From: Desulfofustis limnaeus
GTDB taxonomy: Bacteria; Desulfobacterota; Desulfobulbia; Desulfobulbales; Desulfocapsaceae
Length of the DNA stretch: 64,000 nt
Assembly (NCBI RefSeq): GCF_023169885.1
Contig: NZ_AP025516.1
Location: forward strand, 1,116,001 to 1,180,000
Direction of reading: 5' to 3'
The translations under genes and the position numbers were made by a program. The stretch's first letter is position 1. Every line of letters starts with the position of its first letter. Below are positions 42,889-50,540 of this stretch, piece after piece. Under the pieces are notes generated by a model, which did not search any database, was not told the DNA's origin, and was given only the letters and a program-made list of their open reading frames with translations.

Positions 42889-44082
42889 ATGTTGAAAATC
42901 GACGAAACGCTCTGTATCGGTTGCGGCTTGTGCGAAGAGGCCTGTCCTTTCGGAGCCATCAAGGTGGAAGGCGGCACGGCCGTGGTGGGTGACAACTGCA
43001 CCCTGTGCGGCGCCTGTGTGGACGTGTGCGAGGTTGAGGCCTTACGTTTTGAAGGAGTTGAACGCCGGGTCGGTAAGGATCTGGCCGATTGGTCGGGGGT
43101 ATGGGTCTTTGCCGAGTTCTCGCGGGGCCGGTTAGCGCCCGTTGCCCTGGAGTTGCTCGGCATCGGCCGACGGCTCGCCGATGCCCGGGGGGTCAAGCTC
43201 ACCGCGGTGCTGTTTGGTCACATGACCGGGAACAGCGCTGAGCAATTGATCGGCCATGGTGCCGACCAGGTCTATCGGGTGGACAACCCCGGCCTGGAAC
43301 TCTTCTCCGACGAGGTCTACGAGAAAATTCTCTTGGATCTGATCAGCACCCATCAGCCGGAAATTGTGTTAGCCGGAGCTACTGCCATTGGCCGTTCCTT
43401 TATCCCCGGGGTGGCCACCACTGTCGATGCCGGCTTGACCGCCGATTGCACCGGCCTCGAGATCCGGGCCGAGGATGGCGTGCTGCTGCAGACCAGGCCG
43501 GCCTTCGGCGGCAATATCATGGCCACCATCGTCTGCCCGCATACCCGGCCGCAAATGGCCACGGTACGCCCGAAGGTCATGAAGGAGCTGCCGTACTCCG
43601 CCGATCGCCGAGGTGAGATCATCGACATCATGCCGACGCCGCGGCAGCTGACGAGTCGCATCAAGGTGCTTGAATCGGTGCAGGAAGCGCAATCCAAGGT
43701 CAACATCCAGGAGTCCGACATCTTGGTGTCCGGCGGACGGGGGCTGGACAACGAGAAGGGATTCGAACTGATTGGCCGGCTGGCCGAGGTCCTCGGGGCC
43801 AAAGTCTCCGCCTCGCGTGCCGCCGTTGACGCCGGTTGGATTCCGTACCCCCACCAGGTGGGTCAGACGGGTAAAACGGTGGCGCCGAAACTCTATATCG
43901 CCTGCGGCATCTCCGGGGCCATTCAACATGTGGCCGGGATGCAATCCTCCGAGACCATCGTCGCCATCAACCGCGATGCCGACGCCCCGATCTTCACGGT
44001 AGCCGACTACGGCATCGTCGGGGATCTCTATGAAGTCCTGCCAAAACTCATCGAGGCCATCGAAAGGAGACGAGGATCATGA
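42889..44082 (+). CDS. etfA: Electron transfer flavoprotein alpha subunit with N-terminal ferredoxin domain
   Basis: A 397-residue protein. Residues 1-55 are a two-cluster 4Fe-4S ferredoxin: CIGCGLCEEACPFGA and CTLCGACVDVCEVEA, eight Cys in total. The EtfA N-terminal domain follows, then the FAD domain with ESDILVSGGRGLDNEKGFELIGRLAEVLGAKVSASRAAVDAGWIP and QVGQTGKTVAPKLYIACGISGAIQH. The added ferredoxin gives a direct route for one-electron transfer, as in ETFs of anaerobes that couple to other iron-sulphur proteins. It overlaps fabG by four bases. Confidence 0.94.
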   Translation: MLKIDETLCIGCGLCEEACPFGAIKVEGGTAVVGDNCTLCGACVDVCEVEALRFEGVERRVGKDLADWSGVWVFAEFSRGRLAPVALELLGIGRRLADARGVKLTAVLFGHMTGNSAEQLIGHGADQVYRVDNPGLELFSDEVYEKILLDLISTHQPEIVLAGATAIGRSFIPGVATTVDAGLTADCTGLEIRAEDGVLLQTRPAFGGNIMATIVCPHTRPQMATVRPKVMKELPYSADRRGEIIDIMPTPRQLTSRIKVLESVQEAQSKVNIQESDILVSGGRGLDNEKGFELIGRLAEVLGAKVSASRAAVDAGWIPYPHQVGQTGKTVAPKLYIACGISGAIQHVAGMQSSETIVAINRDADAPIFTVADYGIVGDLYEVLPKLIEAIERRRGS

Positions 44083-44822
44083 TACTGCAAGGGAAAACGG
44101 CAGTGGTCACCGGCGGCAGTCGCGGTATCGGCCGCACCATCGCCCTGGAACTGGCCGGCCTGGGGGCCTTTGTCTACGTAAATTATGTCAATCGGGCCGA
44201 TGCCGCCGAGCAGACCATCGAGCAGGTTCGCCAGGCGGGTGGTGACGGTGCCGCCATTGGTTGCGACGTTGCCGATTTCATCGCCACCCAGGAAGCGTTC
44301 AAGGAGATGATCGGCAGATCGGGCTCGGTAGATATCCTGGTCAACAATGCCGGTATCACCCGTGACGGGTTGTTGCCGTTGATGAAAGAGACGGACTGGG
44401 ATCAGGTACTCGACACCAATTTGAAGGGGGCGTTCAACTGCTCCAAGGCCGCCGTGCGGTCGATGATGAAAAAAAAATGGGGACGTATCGTCAACATCAG
44501 TTCGGTGGTCGGCTTTTCCGGTAATGCCGGGCAGGCTAATTATGCGGCGGCCAAGGCCGGCATGATCGGGTTGACCAAATCGCTGGCCAGGGAGTTTGCC
44601 TCGCGCTCGATCACGGTGAACGGGGTGGCCCCCGGCTATATCGTCACTGAAATGACTGAGGCCCTGCCGGCCGCGACACAGGAAAAATTGATTGCCGAGA
44701 TCCCGCTGGGGACGCTGGGGGCCGCCGCCGATGTGGCCGCCGCCGTCGTCTATCTGGTGGGCCCCGGAGGCAATTACATTACCGGCCAGACGATACACGT
44801 CAATGGCGGGATGTATATGTAG
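44079..44822 (+). CDS. fabG: 3-oxoacyl-ACP reductase
   Basis: A 247-residue short-chain dehydrogenase. It has the NADPH motif GGSRGIG (near 11-17), NNAG, catalytic Ser in NISSVVGFSGNAG, and Tyr-x3-Lys in YAAAKAG. It ends NYITGQTIHVNGGMYM as FabG usually does. It reduces beta-ketoacyl-ACP in each elongation cycle. The four-base overlap with etfA ties the ETF genes and the fab genes into one transcript. Confidence 0.95.
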   Translation: MILQGKTAVVTGGSRGIGRTIALELAGLGAFVYVNYVNRADAAEQTIEQVRQAGGDGAAIGCDVADFIATQEAFKEMIGRSGSVDILVNNAGITRDGLLPLMKETDWDQVLDTNLKGAFNCSKAAVRSMMKKKWGRIVNISSVVGFSGNAGQANYAAAKAGMIGLTKSLAREFASRSITVNGVAPGYIVTEMTEALPAATQEKLIAEIPLGTLGAAADVAAAVVYLVGPGGNYITGQTIHVNGGMYM

Positions 44823-44996
44823 CGAACGTGCGTCATTGCACGTGGGCGATGCATGTTATTTATTGGTTGCAAATTGGGCGGATTTGTTAAAAAGTGGGCT
44901 TTTCGACGTCATCCGCTCCCACGCTGTTCTCATCAACGGCGCGATGACGGCTAACTGGTAGCAAACAGCTGAAAAACGTTTTCAAGGAGAAATACA

Positions 44997-45227
44997 ATGG
45001 CGATCGATCAGGAAATGATTGACATCATCGTAGAACAACTGAGTGTTGAGAAAGAGAAAGTGGTTCCGCAGGCTTCCTTTGTTGACGATCTGGGCGCCGA
45101 TTCGCTTGATCTGGTGGAATTGATCATGGCGATGGAGGAAAAGTTCGATATCGAAATCCCGGACGAGGATGCCGAGAAGATCGTTACCGTTCAGGATGCC
45201 ATCAACTACGTCGGCAAGCTTAAGTAG
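44997..45227 (+). CDS. acpP: Acyl carrier protein
   Basis: A 76-residue acidic protein with the phosphopantetheine site [16 protein letters not shown] (Ser about 36-38). AAGGAG precedes the ATG. The 174-base gap to fabG is the largest in this cluster. It contains an ACGTGC/GCACGT inverted repeat at 44826-44843 without a T-run. The acpP gene may therefore have its own promoter there, as its high expression in other bacteria would need, but I could not place one. Confidence 0.97.
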   Translation: MAIDQEMIDIIVEQLSVEKEKVVPQASFVDDLGADSLDLVELIMAMEEKFDIEIPDEDAEKIVTVQDAINYVGKLK

Positions 45228-45277
45228 CACATGGCTTATTTTCCCTGATCAAGGCCTCAACCGAAGGAGACTGAATC

Positions 45278-46519
45278 GTGAACCGCAGAGTAGTGGTGAC
45301 CGGAACCGGCCTCGTCACACCATTGGGCACCGGGGTTGATAAGACCTGGAGAAATCTGTGCAATGGTGTGAGCGGTATTGATCGGATTACCAGGTTTGAC
45401 GTATCCGATTTTGCGGTACAGATCGCCGCAGAGGTCAAGGATTTCGTCACCGAGGACCATTTCGACAAAAAAGAGGCCAAACATCTGGATCTGTTCGTTC
45501 AGTACGCACTGGTGGCAACGCGCATGGCGGTGGCTCAGAGCGGCCTGTCGATCAGCGAGGAAAATTGTGGCAAGGTCGGGGTCATTACCGGGTGCGGCAT
45601 GGGCGGTTTGCCGACCATCACCGAACAGCATGCTATGGTCCTGGAAAAAGGGTATCGCCGTTTGACCCCGTTTTTTATTCCGACGGTCATTCCCAATATG
45701 CCGTCCGGCCATATTTCCATGATGTTGGGCTGCAAGGGCCCGAATCTGACCCTGACCACGGCCTGTGCCGCTGGCACGCACGCGATTGGCGAGGCCTATC
45801 GCCACATCAAATACGGCATGAACGACGCCATGATCACCGGCGGTACCGAGGCAGTGATTTGTCCCCTGGGGGTCAGCGGCTTTTCGGCGATGAAGGCTCT
45901 CTCCAAACGCAATGATGCACCGACCGAGGCTTCGCGTCCGTTCGACGAGGAACGGGATGGGTTCATCATGTCGGAGGGTTCCGGTATCCTCGTTCTCGAA
46001 GAACTGGAACATGCCCGGGCCCGGGGTGCCGAGATTATCGCTGAAGTGGTCGGCTACGGCCTGAGCAGCGATGCCTACCATATCGCCGCGCCTCCCGAAG
46101 ACGGCGAGGGAGCGGCCCGCTGCATGCGGTTCGCCCTACAGGACGCCGGGCTGTCTCCGGACCAGGTGGATTACATCAACGCCCACGGGACCTCGACGCC
46201 GCTCAACGATCGCTGTGAGACCGTGGCCATCAAGGCCGTTTTCGGCGAGCATGCTCGCCGACTGGCCATCAGCTCGACCAAGTCGATGGTTGGCCACATG
46301 CTTGGGGCAGCCGGCGGCATCGAGGCGGTTTTTACCGCCCTGAGCATCTGGGACCAGGTGGTGCCGCCGACGATCAATCTGTATCGGCCCAGCCCGGAAT
46401 GTGATCTGGATTATGTTCCCCTGACGGCGCGCCAGATGTCAATCGACGTGGCGATGTCCAACTCGTTCGGCTTCGGCGGTACCAACGGTGTGGTCGTGCT
46501 GCGCCGTTTTTCCGGTTAA
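45278..46519 (+). CDS. fabF: Beta-ketoacyl-ACP synthase II
   Basis: A 413-residue condensing enzyme with the Cys-His-His triad: TTACAAGTHAIGEAY (Cys near 163), NAHGTSTPLND and SMVGHMLGAAGGIE. It extends acyl-ACP with malonyl-ACP. It follows acpP after 50 bases, as is standard, and precedes rpiB by 21 bases. Confidence 0.97.
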   Translation: MNRRVVVTGTGLVTPLGTGVDKTWRNLCNGVSGIDRITRFDVSDFAVQIAAEVKDFVTEDHFDKKEAKHLDLFVQYALVATRMAVAQSGLSISEENCGKVGVITGCGMGGLPTITEQHAMVLEKGYRRLTPFFIPTVIPNMPSGHISMMLGCKGPNLTLTTACAAGTHAIGEAYRHIKYGMNDAMITGGTEAVICPLGVSGFSAMKALSKRNDAPTEASRPFDEERDGFIMSEGSGILVLEELEHARARGAEIIAEVVGYGLSSDAYHIAAPPEDGEGAARCMRFALQDAGLSPDQVDYINAHGTSTPLNDRCETVAIKAVFGEHARRLAISSTKSMVGHMLGAAGGIEAVFTALSIWDQVVPPTINLYRPSPECDLDYVPLTARQMSIDVAMSNSFGFGGTNGVVVLRRFSG

Positions 46520-46540
46520 TCGACCCGACTCAGAGAAGAC

Positions 46541-46969
46541 ATGAACATTGCAATCGGTTCAGATCATGGCGGTTTTGCCCTGAAGGAACTGCTCATCAAA
46601 GTCCTGACGGAACGGGGTGAGACGGTTGCGGATGTCGGCTGCTTCTCTGCCGTGTCATCCGACTACCCTGATTTTGCCGAAGCGGTTTGCCGGGCCGTCC
46701 TTGACGGCACGGCGGAACGGGGCATACTGATCTGCGGCACCGGGATCGGTATGGCCATGGCGGCCAACCGGCATCGTGGCATCCGGGCCGCGCTTTGTCA
46801 CGACGAGTACACGGCACGGTTGAGCCGGGAACACAACAATGCCAACGTCCTCTGTCTCGGGGCGCGAGTCATCGGTCCAGGCGTTGCCGAAGGCATTGTC
46901 ACGGTCTGGTTGCGCGCCGGTTTCGACGGAGGACGGCATTGCCTGAGGGTAGCCAAGTTCAGTAATTGA
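46541..46969 (+). CDS. rpiB: Ribose-5-phosphate isomerase B
   Basis: A 142-residue RpiB. The sugar-phosphate residues are in IAIGSDHGGFALKE, the catalytic Cys region is GILICGTGIGMAMAANRHRGIRAALCHDEYTARLSREHNNANVLCLG. It interconverts ribose-5-phosphate and ribulose-5-phosphate. It is followed by a strong terminator and appears to be the last gene of the fab transcript. Confidence 0.95.
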   Translation: MNIAIGSDHGGFALKELLIKVLTERGETVADVGCFSAVSSDYPDFAEAVCRAVLDGTAERGILICGTGIGMAMAANRHRGIRAALCHDEYTARLSREHNNANVLCLGARVIGPGVAEGIVTVWLRAGFDGGRHCLRVAKFSN

Positions 46970-46994
46970 ACGAATGGTCTGGACGGGATACAAT

Positions 46995-47034
46995 GGCCGG
47001 TATCGACACCCACGTCGATACCGGCCTTTTTTTT
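46995..47034 (+). terminator. Intrinsic terminator after rpiB
   Basis: A perfect 13-base-pair stem GGCCGGTATCGAC/GTCGATACCGGCC with a short loop is followed at once by eight T residues (47027-47034). It closes the fatty-acid/rpiB transcript. Confidence 0.92.
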
Positions 47035-47147
47035 CGGTTCTCGGCGGCGATAAACCCAGATGACCGAACTCCGGGCCAATGGTGCTCAACACGTAATACC
47101 TGCCGGTTTGTGCTGTCCGACCGGACCAGACAGCGAGGAGGGTCCCG

Positions 47148-47624
47148 ATGAAATGCCCCTATTGCGGTAACCTGGACAATAAGGTGATCGATTCCCGGTT
47201 GAACAAGGATGCGACCATTACCCGTCGACGTCGATCCTGTCTGGCCTGTGACCAGCGCTTCACTACCTATGAACGCCTTGAGGTCATGATGCCGGTGTTG
47301 GTGAAAAAGGACGGTCGACGTGAACCCTGGGATCGGCAGAAAATCGTCGTCGGTCTCGAGAAGGCTTGCGAAAAGCGGCCAGTCAGCCGGGATGCCATCG
47401 ATCAGTTTGTTGATGAAATCGAACACAAACTCCAGGACCTTGGGGTCAAGGAGGTGTCGTCGAAAACCATCGGCGAATGGGTCATGGAGCATTTGTCGGC
47501 CCTCGATGAGGTGGCCTATGTCCGCTTTGCCTCGGTCTACCGCCAGTTCAAGGATGTCAACGAATTCATGGATGAATTGAAACTGTTGCTGGAGAGCAGG
47601 GAACGGGAACAGCCACAGGAGTGA
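47148..47624 (+). CDS. nrdR: Transcriptional repressor NrdR
   Basis: A 158-residue protein. The N-terminal zinc ribbon is MKCPYCGNLDNKVIDSR and CLACDQRF; the ATP-cone follows (VLVKKDGRREPWDRQKIVVGLEKACEKRPV). It represses ribonucleotide reductase genes in response to ATP and dATP. GAGGAGGG lies just before the ATG. ribD follows, separated by only 11 bases with the chosen start, a common nrdR-ribD arrangement. Confidence 0.95.
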   Translation: MKCPYCGNLDNKVIDSRLNKDATITRRRRSCLACDQRFTTYERLEVMMPVLVKKDGRREPWDRQKIVVGLEKACEKRPVSRDAIDQFVDEIEHKLQDLGVKEVSSKTIGEWVMEHLSALDEVAYVRFASVYRQFKDVNEFMDELKLLLESREREQPQE

Positions 47625-47635
47625 GGAGGGGCCAG

Positions 47636-48757
47636 GTGGAACGCAGCGATGATGAACATGGCCGCTACATGCGGTTGGCTCTGCGGGAGGCGCGTAAAGG
47701 GTTGGGCCGGACATCGCCGAACCCGTGTGTGGGGGCGGTGGTTGTCAAGGACGGGAAGATCATCGCCACCGGCTATCACCGGCAGGCCGGTACTCCCCAC
47801 GCTGAGATCCACGCACTACAGGCTGCCGGTACCGGTGCCCGGGGCGCCACCTTGTATGTGACACTGGAGCCGTGCAACCATTTCGGTCGAACGCCGCCGT
47901 GTAGCCACGCCATCGCAGCTGCCGGGATTGCCACGGTGGTCATCGGCATGCTCGATCCGAACCCGCTGGTTGACGGGAGCGGCGCCGATTATCTGCGCAG
48001 CCGGGGCATTAACGTGCTCTCAGGGATCTTGGATGAGCGGTGCCGCGAGCTGAACCGGGGATTTATCAAGCACATCACCACCTCCGTGCCGTGGGTGGTG
48101 ATGAAGGCCGGGATGAGTCTCGACGGGCGTATCGGTTTTTGCCGCGGCCAGCGAGCCGCCATAACCGGGCCGGAGTCCCATCGGCAGGTGCATCGGCTGC
48201 GAGATCGTTTCGATGCGATCCTGGTGGGCAGCGGCACCGTGCAGGTGGACGACCCCTCCCTGACCACCAGGTTGCCCAGCGGCAAAGGGCACGATCCGGT
48301 GCGGGTCGTTCTTGACAGCCGGTTGTCGATTGACCCACGGGCTACCGTACTGAGTCAGGCGTCGACAGCCCCGACCCTGATTTTTTGTACCCCACAGGCC
48401 CCTGAGCCGAAGCGTGAAACGCTCGCCGGGATGGCGCGGGTGGAGGTTGTTGAAGCCGCCAGCGATGGAAGCGGGCGACTGAGTTTGCCTGCGGTCTTAC
48501 AGGAGCTCGGCCGTCGGGGCATCGTCTCGGTCATGGTGGAGGGCGGTGCCGCGGTGCATGGCGCTTTCCTGGCAGAAGAGCTGGTTGATCATGCGGTGCT
48601 GTTTATGGCACCGATTTTCACCGGTGGTGAGGTACCGGTTCTGGCTGGTCCTCCCCTGGCCCTGGGGCGAGAGGGGGCCCCCTACCTCCGTTCAGTTTCG
48701 CTGAGGCGGTGTGGCGCCGACATCATGCTCAGTGGTGACGTGGTTTACCCGGACTGA
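47636..48757 (+). CDS. ribD: Bifunctional riboflavin deaminase/reductase
   Basis: A 373-residue fusion. The deaminase half has the zinc ligands TPHAEIHAL and EPCNHFGRTPPC. The reductase half has VVMKAGMSLDGRI and the NADPH region DAILVGSGTVQVDDPSLTTR. It carries out steps two and three of riboflavin synthesis. The GTG at 47636 sits just after AGGAGGGG; a GTG at 47621 overlapping the nrdR stop is also open. No FMN riboswitch is seen upstream, and no further rib genes follow before the convergent ParB-like gene. Confidence 0.93.
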   Translation: MERSDDEHGRYMRLALREARKGLGRTSPNPCVGAVVVKDGKIIATGYHRQAGTPHAEIHALQAAGTGARGATLYVTLEPCNHFGRTPPCSHAIAAAGIATVVIGMLDPNPLVDGSGADYLRSRGINVLSGILDERCRELNRGFIKHITTSVPWVVMKAGMSLDGRIGFCRGQRAAITGPESHRQVHRLRDRFDAILVGSGTVQVDDPSLTTRLPSGKGHDPVRVVLDSRLSIDPRATVLSQASTAPTLIFCTPQAPEPKRETLAGMARVEVVEAASDGSGRLSLPAVLQELGRRGIVSVMVEGGAAVHGAFLAEELVDHAVLFMAPIFTGGEVPVLAGPPLALGREGAPYLRSVSLRRCGADIMLSGDVVYPD

Positions 48758-48784
48758 TCGGGGTGGCTGTCGCCCCCCTGTGCT

Positions 48785-49717
48785 TCATGGGTGCAGAAGC
48801 GATTGCAGGGACGGCCAGAGCGCTTCCAGTCGATCAAGTGACGGAAGGTCCACGGAGAGGGTGACCCGGTCGCTCTCGAAGGAGGTCCCCGGTGTGACCC
48901 GGCAGTGGTGCGGCAGGTGCAGCGCCGTCAATCGTTCTTCGAATTCCCGCTGCGCCCGGCTCAACCGCGGATGGCTGTGTCGCTGCAAGTCCTGCAGTAG
49001 TCGTTGCACGATCTGGGGTCGATTGGCTGACGAATCGAGCGCCACACAATAACCGTAACGGTCCGTAAATAATTCCCTGAATGATCGGTTTTCAGTGGTG
49101 GCGATGATCCGGACCCAGTCGATCACCCGTTGCTGCTTGTTATCGTTTATTTCCAGTTGTTCGAAAAGTTCCCCGAGAAACAGCCGGTCATCGCTGGCCA
49201 GTGACGTGAGAAGGAGCCCGGTTCGTGCCGAGATGACGCCCCGGTGTATCTGTTCGCGGAGGTGAGGCTCGAGTTTCAGTAAGTGGGGGAGCCGCATCAG
49301 GTGGCCGCGATTGGCAACGCCGGTCACCCTGTGCCACAGCTCCGCATCGTCAGTGGTGTTCTCGCGAGACATGAGGATCAGACGGGCCGCTTCGATCGGG
49401 GTCAACAGACCTCGGTCGGCCTGGTCCCGGGCCACAATATCAAGCAACTGGGAGAAGCTCAAAGAAGGGGCAAGCACCAGGCAGGTGGTTTCGCGCCGGT
49501 CAAGCAGCTCGAGGGCCTTCAGACGAAGGGACCCGCAGACCAGCTGATATCGGTGTTGATCCAGTTGTTGCACCAGCGGCGGGCGGAGAATACCATATGT
49601 CTTGACTCGAGCAAGGAACTGTCCGTCTGGTGATTGCGTTAGATCCTGGTGCAGGCTCCAGCGGCGGTCAGGATCGATGGCGGTCAGCGGCAGGGTGCGC
49701 GGTCTAGTCTCGTTCAT
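48785..49717 (-). CDS. Orphan ParB-like nuclease/HTH protein
   Basis: A 310-residue protein. A ParB N-terminal-like domain lies at about residues 10-80 (LPLTAIDPDRRWSL; GILRPPLVQQLDQHRYQLVCGSLRLKALELL), in which the classical GERR motif is replaced by GSLR. A KorB/ParB-type helix-turn-helix region follows (LTPIEAARLIL; GHLMRLPHLLKLEPHLREQIHRGVISARTGLLL). There is no ParA gene and no parS-like repeat nearby. It may be a regulator rather than a partition protein. The start at 49717 is chosen because the upstream ATG at 49771 lies beyond the terminator stem of the preceding gene. Confidence 0.75.
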   Translation of the reverse strand: MNETRPRTLPLTAIDPDRRWSLHQDLTQSPDGQFLARVKTYGILRPPLVQQLDQHRYQLVCGSLRLKALELLDRRETTCLVLAPSLSFSQLLDIVARDQADRGLLTPIEAARLILMSRENTTDDAELWHRVTGVANRGHLMRLPHLLKLEPHLREQIHRGVISARTGLLLTSLASDDRLFLGELFEQLEINDNKQQRVIDWVRIIATTENRSFRELFTDRYGYCVALDSSANRPQIVQRLLQDLQRHSHPRLSRAQREFEERLTALHLPHHCRVTPGTSFESDRVTLSVDLPSLDRLEALWPSLQSLLHP

Positions 49718-49722
49718 GGAGT

Positions 49723-49765
49723 AAAACGATTCGTGCCCGACCGGTGGTATGGCCGATCGGGCACG
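49723..49765 (-). terminator. Terminator-like hairpin after the IHF/HU gene
   Basis: Read leftwards, a 13-base stem (49753-49765 pairing with 49732-49744, one mismatch) is followed after a few bases by TTTT at 49723-49726. It lies between the IHF/HU gene and the ParB-like gene and probably reduces read-through. Confidence 0.65.
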
Positions 49766-49813
49766 GAGCATGACGGCAGGAGGTGGGTGGCGCTGAGACC
49801 TGCCGAAACGGGG

Positions 49814-50098
49814 TTATTTATTGATCTTATCCCGCAGTATGCCAGATGGTTTGAAGGTGACCACCCGGCGTGCCTCCAGGGTCAGCTCCTGGCCGGTTTG
49901 CGGGTTTCTCCCGCGCCGGGCATTTTTATCTTTAACGTTGAACTTCCCGAATCCACTCAATAAAAGATCGGATCCGTTGATCAGTGATTGTTTGGAAATA
50001 CGCAGAAACGCTTCGACCGACGCGGTCGCCTGGGCCTTGGTGAGCCCTTCATGATTCTTATAGACCTGCTGCACCAGGTCTGCTTTGGTCAATGTCAT
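49814..50098 (-). CDS. IHF/HU family DNA-bending protein, IHF-alpha-like
   Basis: A 94-residue protein: MTLTKADLVQQVYKN, then SGFGKFNVKDKNARRGRNPQTGQELTLEARRVVTFKPSGILRDKIN. The arm sequence (FGKFNVKDKNARRGRNP, ARRVVTF) is closer to IHF-alpha than to HU. It bends DNA in the nucleoid. GGGAGG precedes the ATG and a near-consensus promoter lies upstream. Confidence 0.92.
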   Translation of the reverse strand: MTLTKADLVQQVYKNHEGLTKAQATASVEAFLRISKQSLINGSDLLLSGFGKFNVKDKNARRGRNPQTGQELTLEARRVVTFKPSGILRDKINK

Positions 50099-50144
50099 GG
50101 TTTCCTCCCGATGGATAAGACCTGTCGTATATCGCCGTTGTACT

Positions 50145-50172
50145 ATTGTATTCCTGAGCGCGATTATGTCAA
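50145..50172 (-). promoter_or_regulatory. Sigma-70 promoter for the IHF/HU gene
   Basis: On the minus strand TTGACA (50172-50167) and TACAAT (50150-50145) are 16 bases apart: a perfect -35 and a five-of-six -10. Transcription would start near 50138, giving a leader of about 40 bases. Confidence 0.75.
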
Positions 50173-50278
50173 TGGTATCAGGCTATTATTTTTTTACGCT
50201 CAGGCAGATTTTGCACACGTGAGAGAACCGTGAGTACCGTTGCGGCTTCCTGTCGGCTACATCCAACGCATCCACCGG

Positions 50279-50452
50279 CTGATCTTCGGCCCCATCGCCG
50301 TTACACCACGGCTGACAGAGGGACGGTCCCCTTAACCTGGTTGTCAGGTGCCGATCTCCTGTCCGTAATCCTGCGGGCCCGAGGTGTTTTGCGGACGACC
50401 GTCGCCAGACCGTTTTCCAGCGCTACCCGTTGCCTTCTTGGTCAGATGTGAG
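50279..50452. repeat. Diverged copy of the intergenic repeat (element B)
   Basis: Positions 50279-50318 match 31223-31262 at 36 of 40 bases, and 50409-50422 repeat a 14-base block of 31350-31363 exactly. The spacing between blocks is nearly the same (130 against 127 bases). The hairpin with outer stem CTGACA/TGTCAG (50312-50317 with 50342-50347) is kept, but its inner stem is AGGG/CCCT instead of AGGCCA/TGGCCT. Terminal inverted repeats are not clear in this copy. Confidence 0.6.
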
Positions 50453-50540
50453 CGCGTGCGCCGGATATCCTCGTTTCTATCGGGGATGCTTTTTCGAGTC
50501 CTTCGGCGTTGGGTTGCATCTGGTTCACGATCGGGCTCGG

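Larger units (their letters stand above)
50099..50540. other. Intergenic region with promoter and repeat element B (442 bases)
   Basis: No gene is supported. The left part holds the leftward promoter of the IHF/HU gene. The centre (50279-50452) is a diverged copy of the element at 31163-31420. The right part, 50453-50540, ends at the pilC stop codon and shows nothing further. Confidence 0.65.

Noticed and set aside
44826-44843. ACGTGC/GCACGT hairpin after fabG as a terminator
   Set aside because: The six-base stem has no following T-run, and the fab cluster continues downstream.
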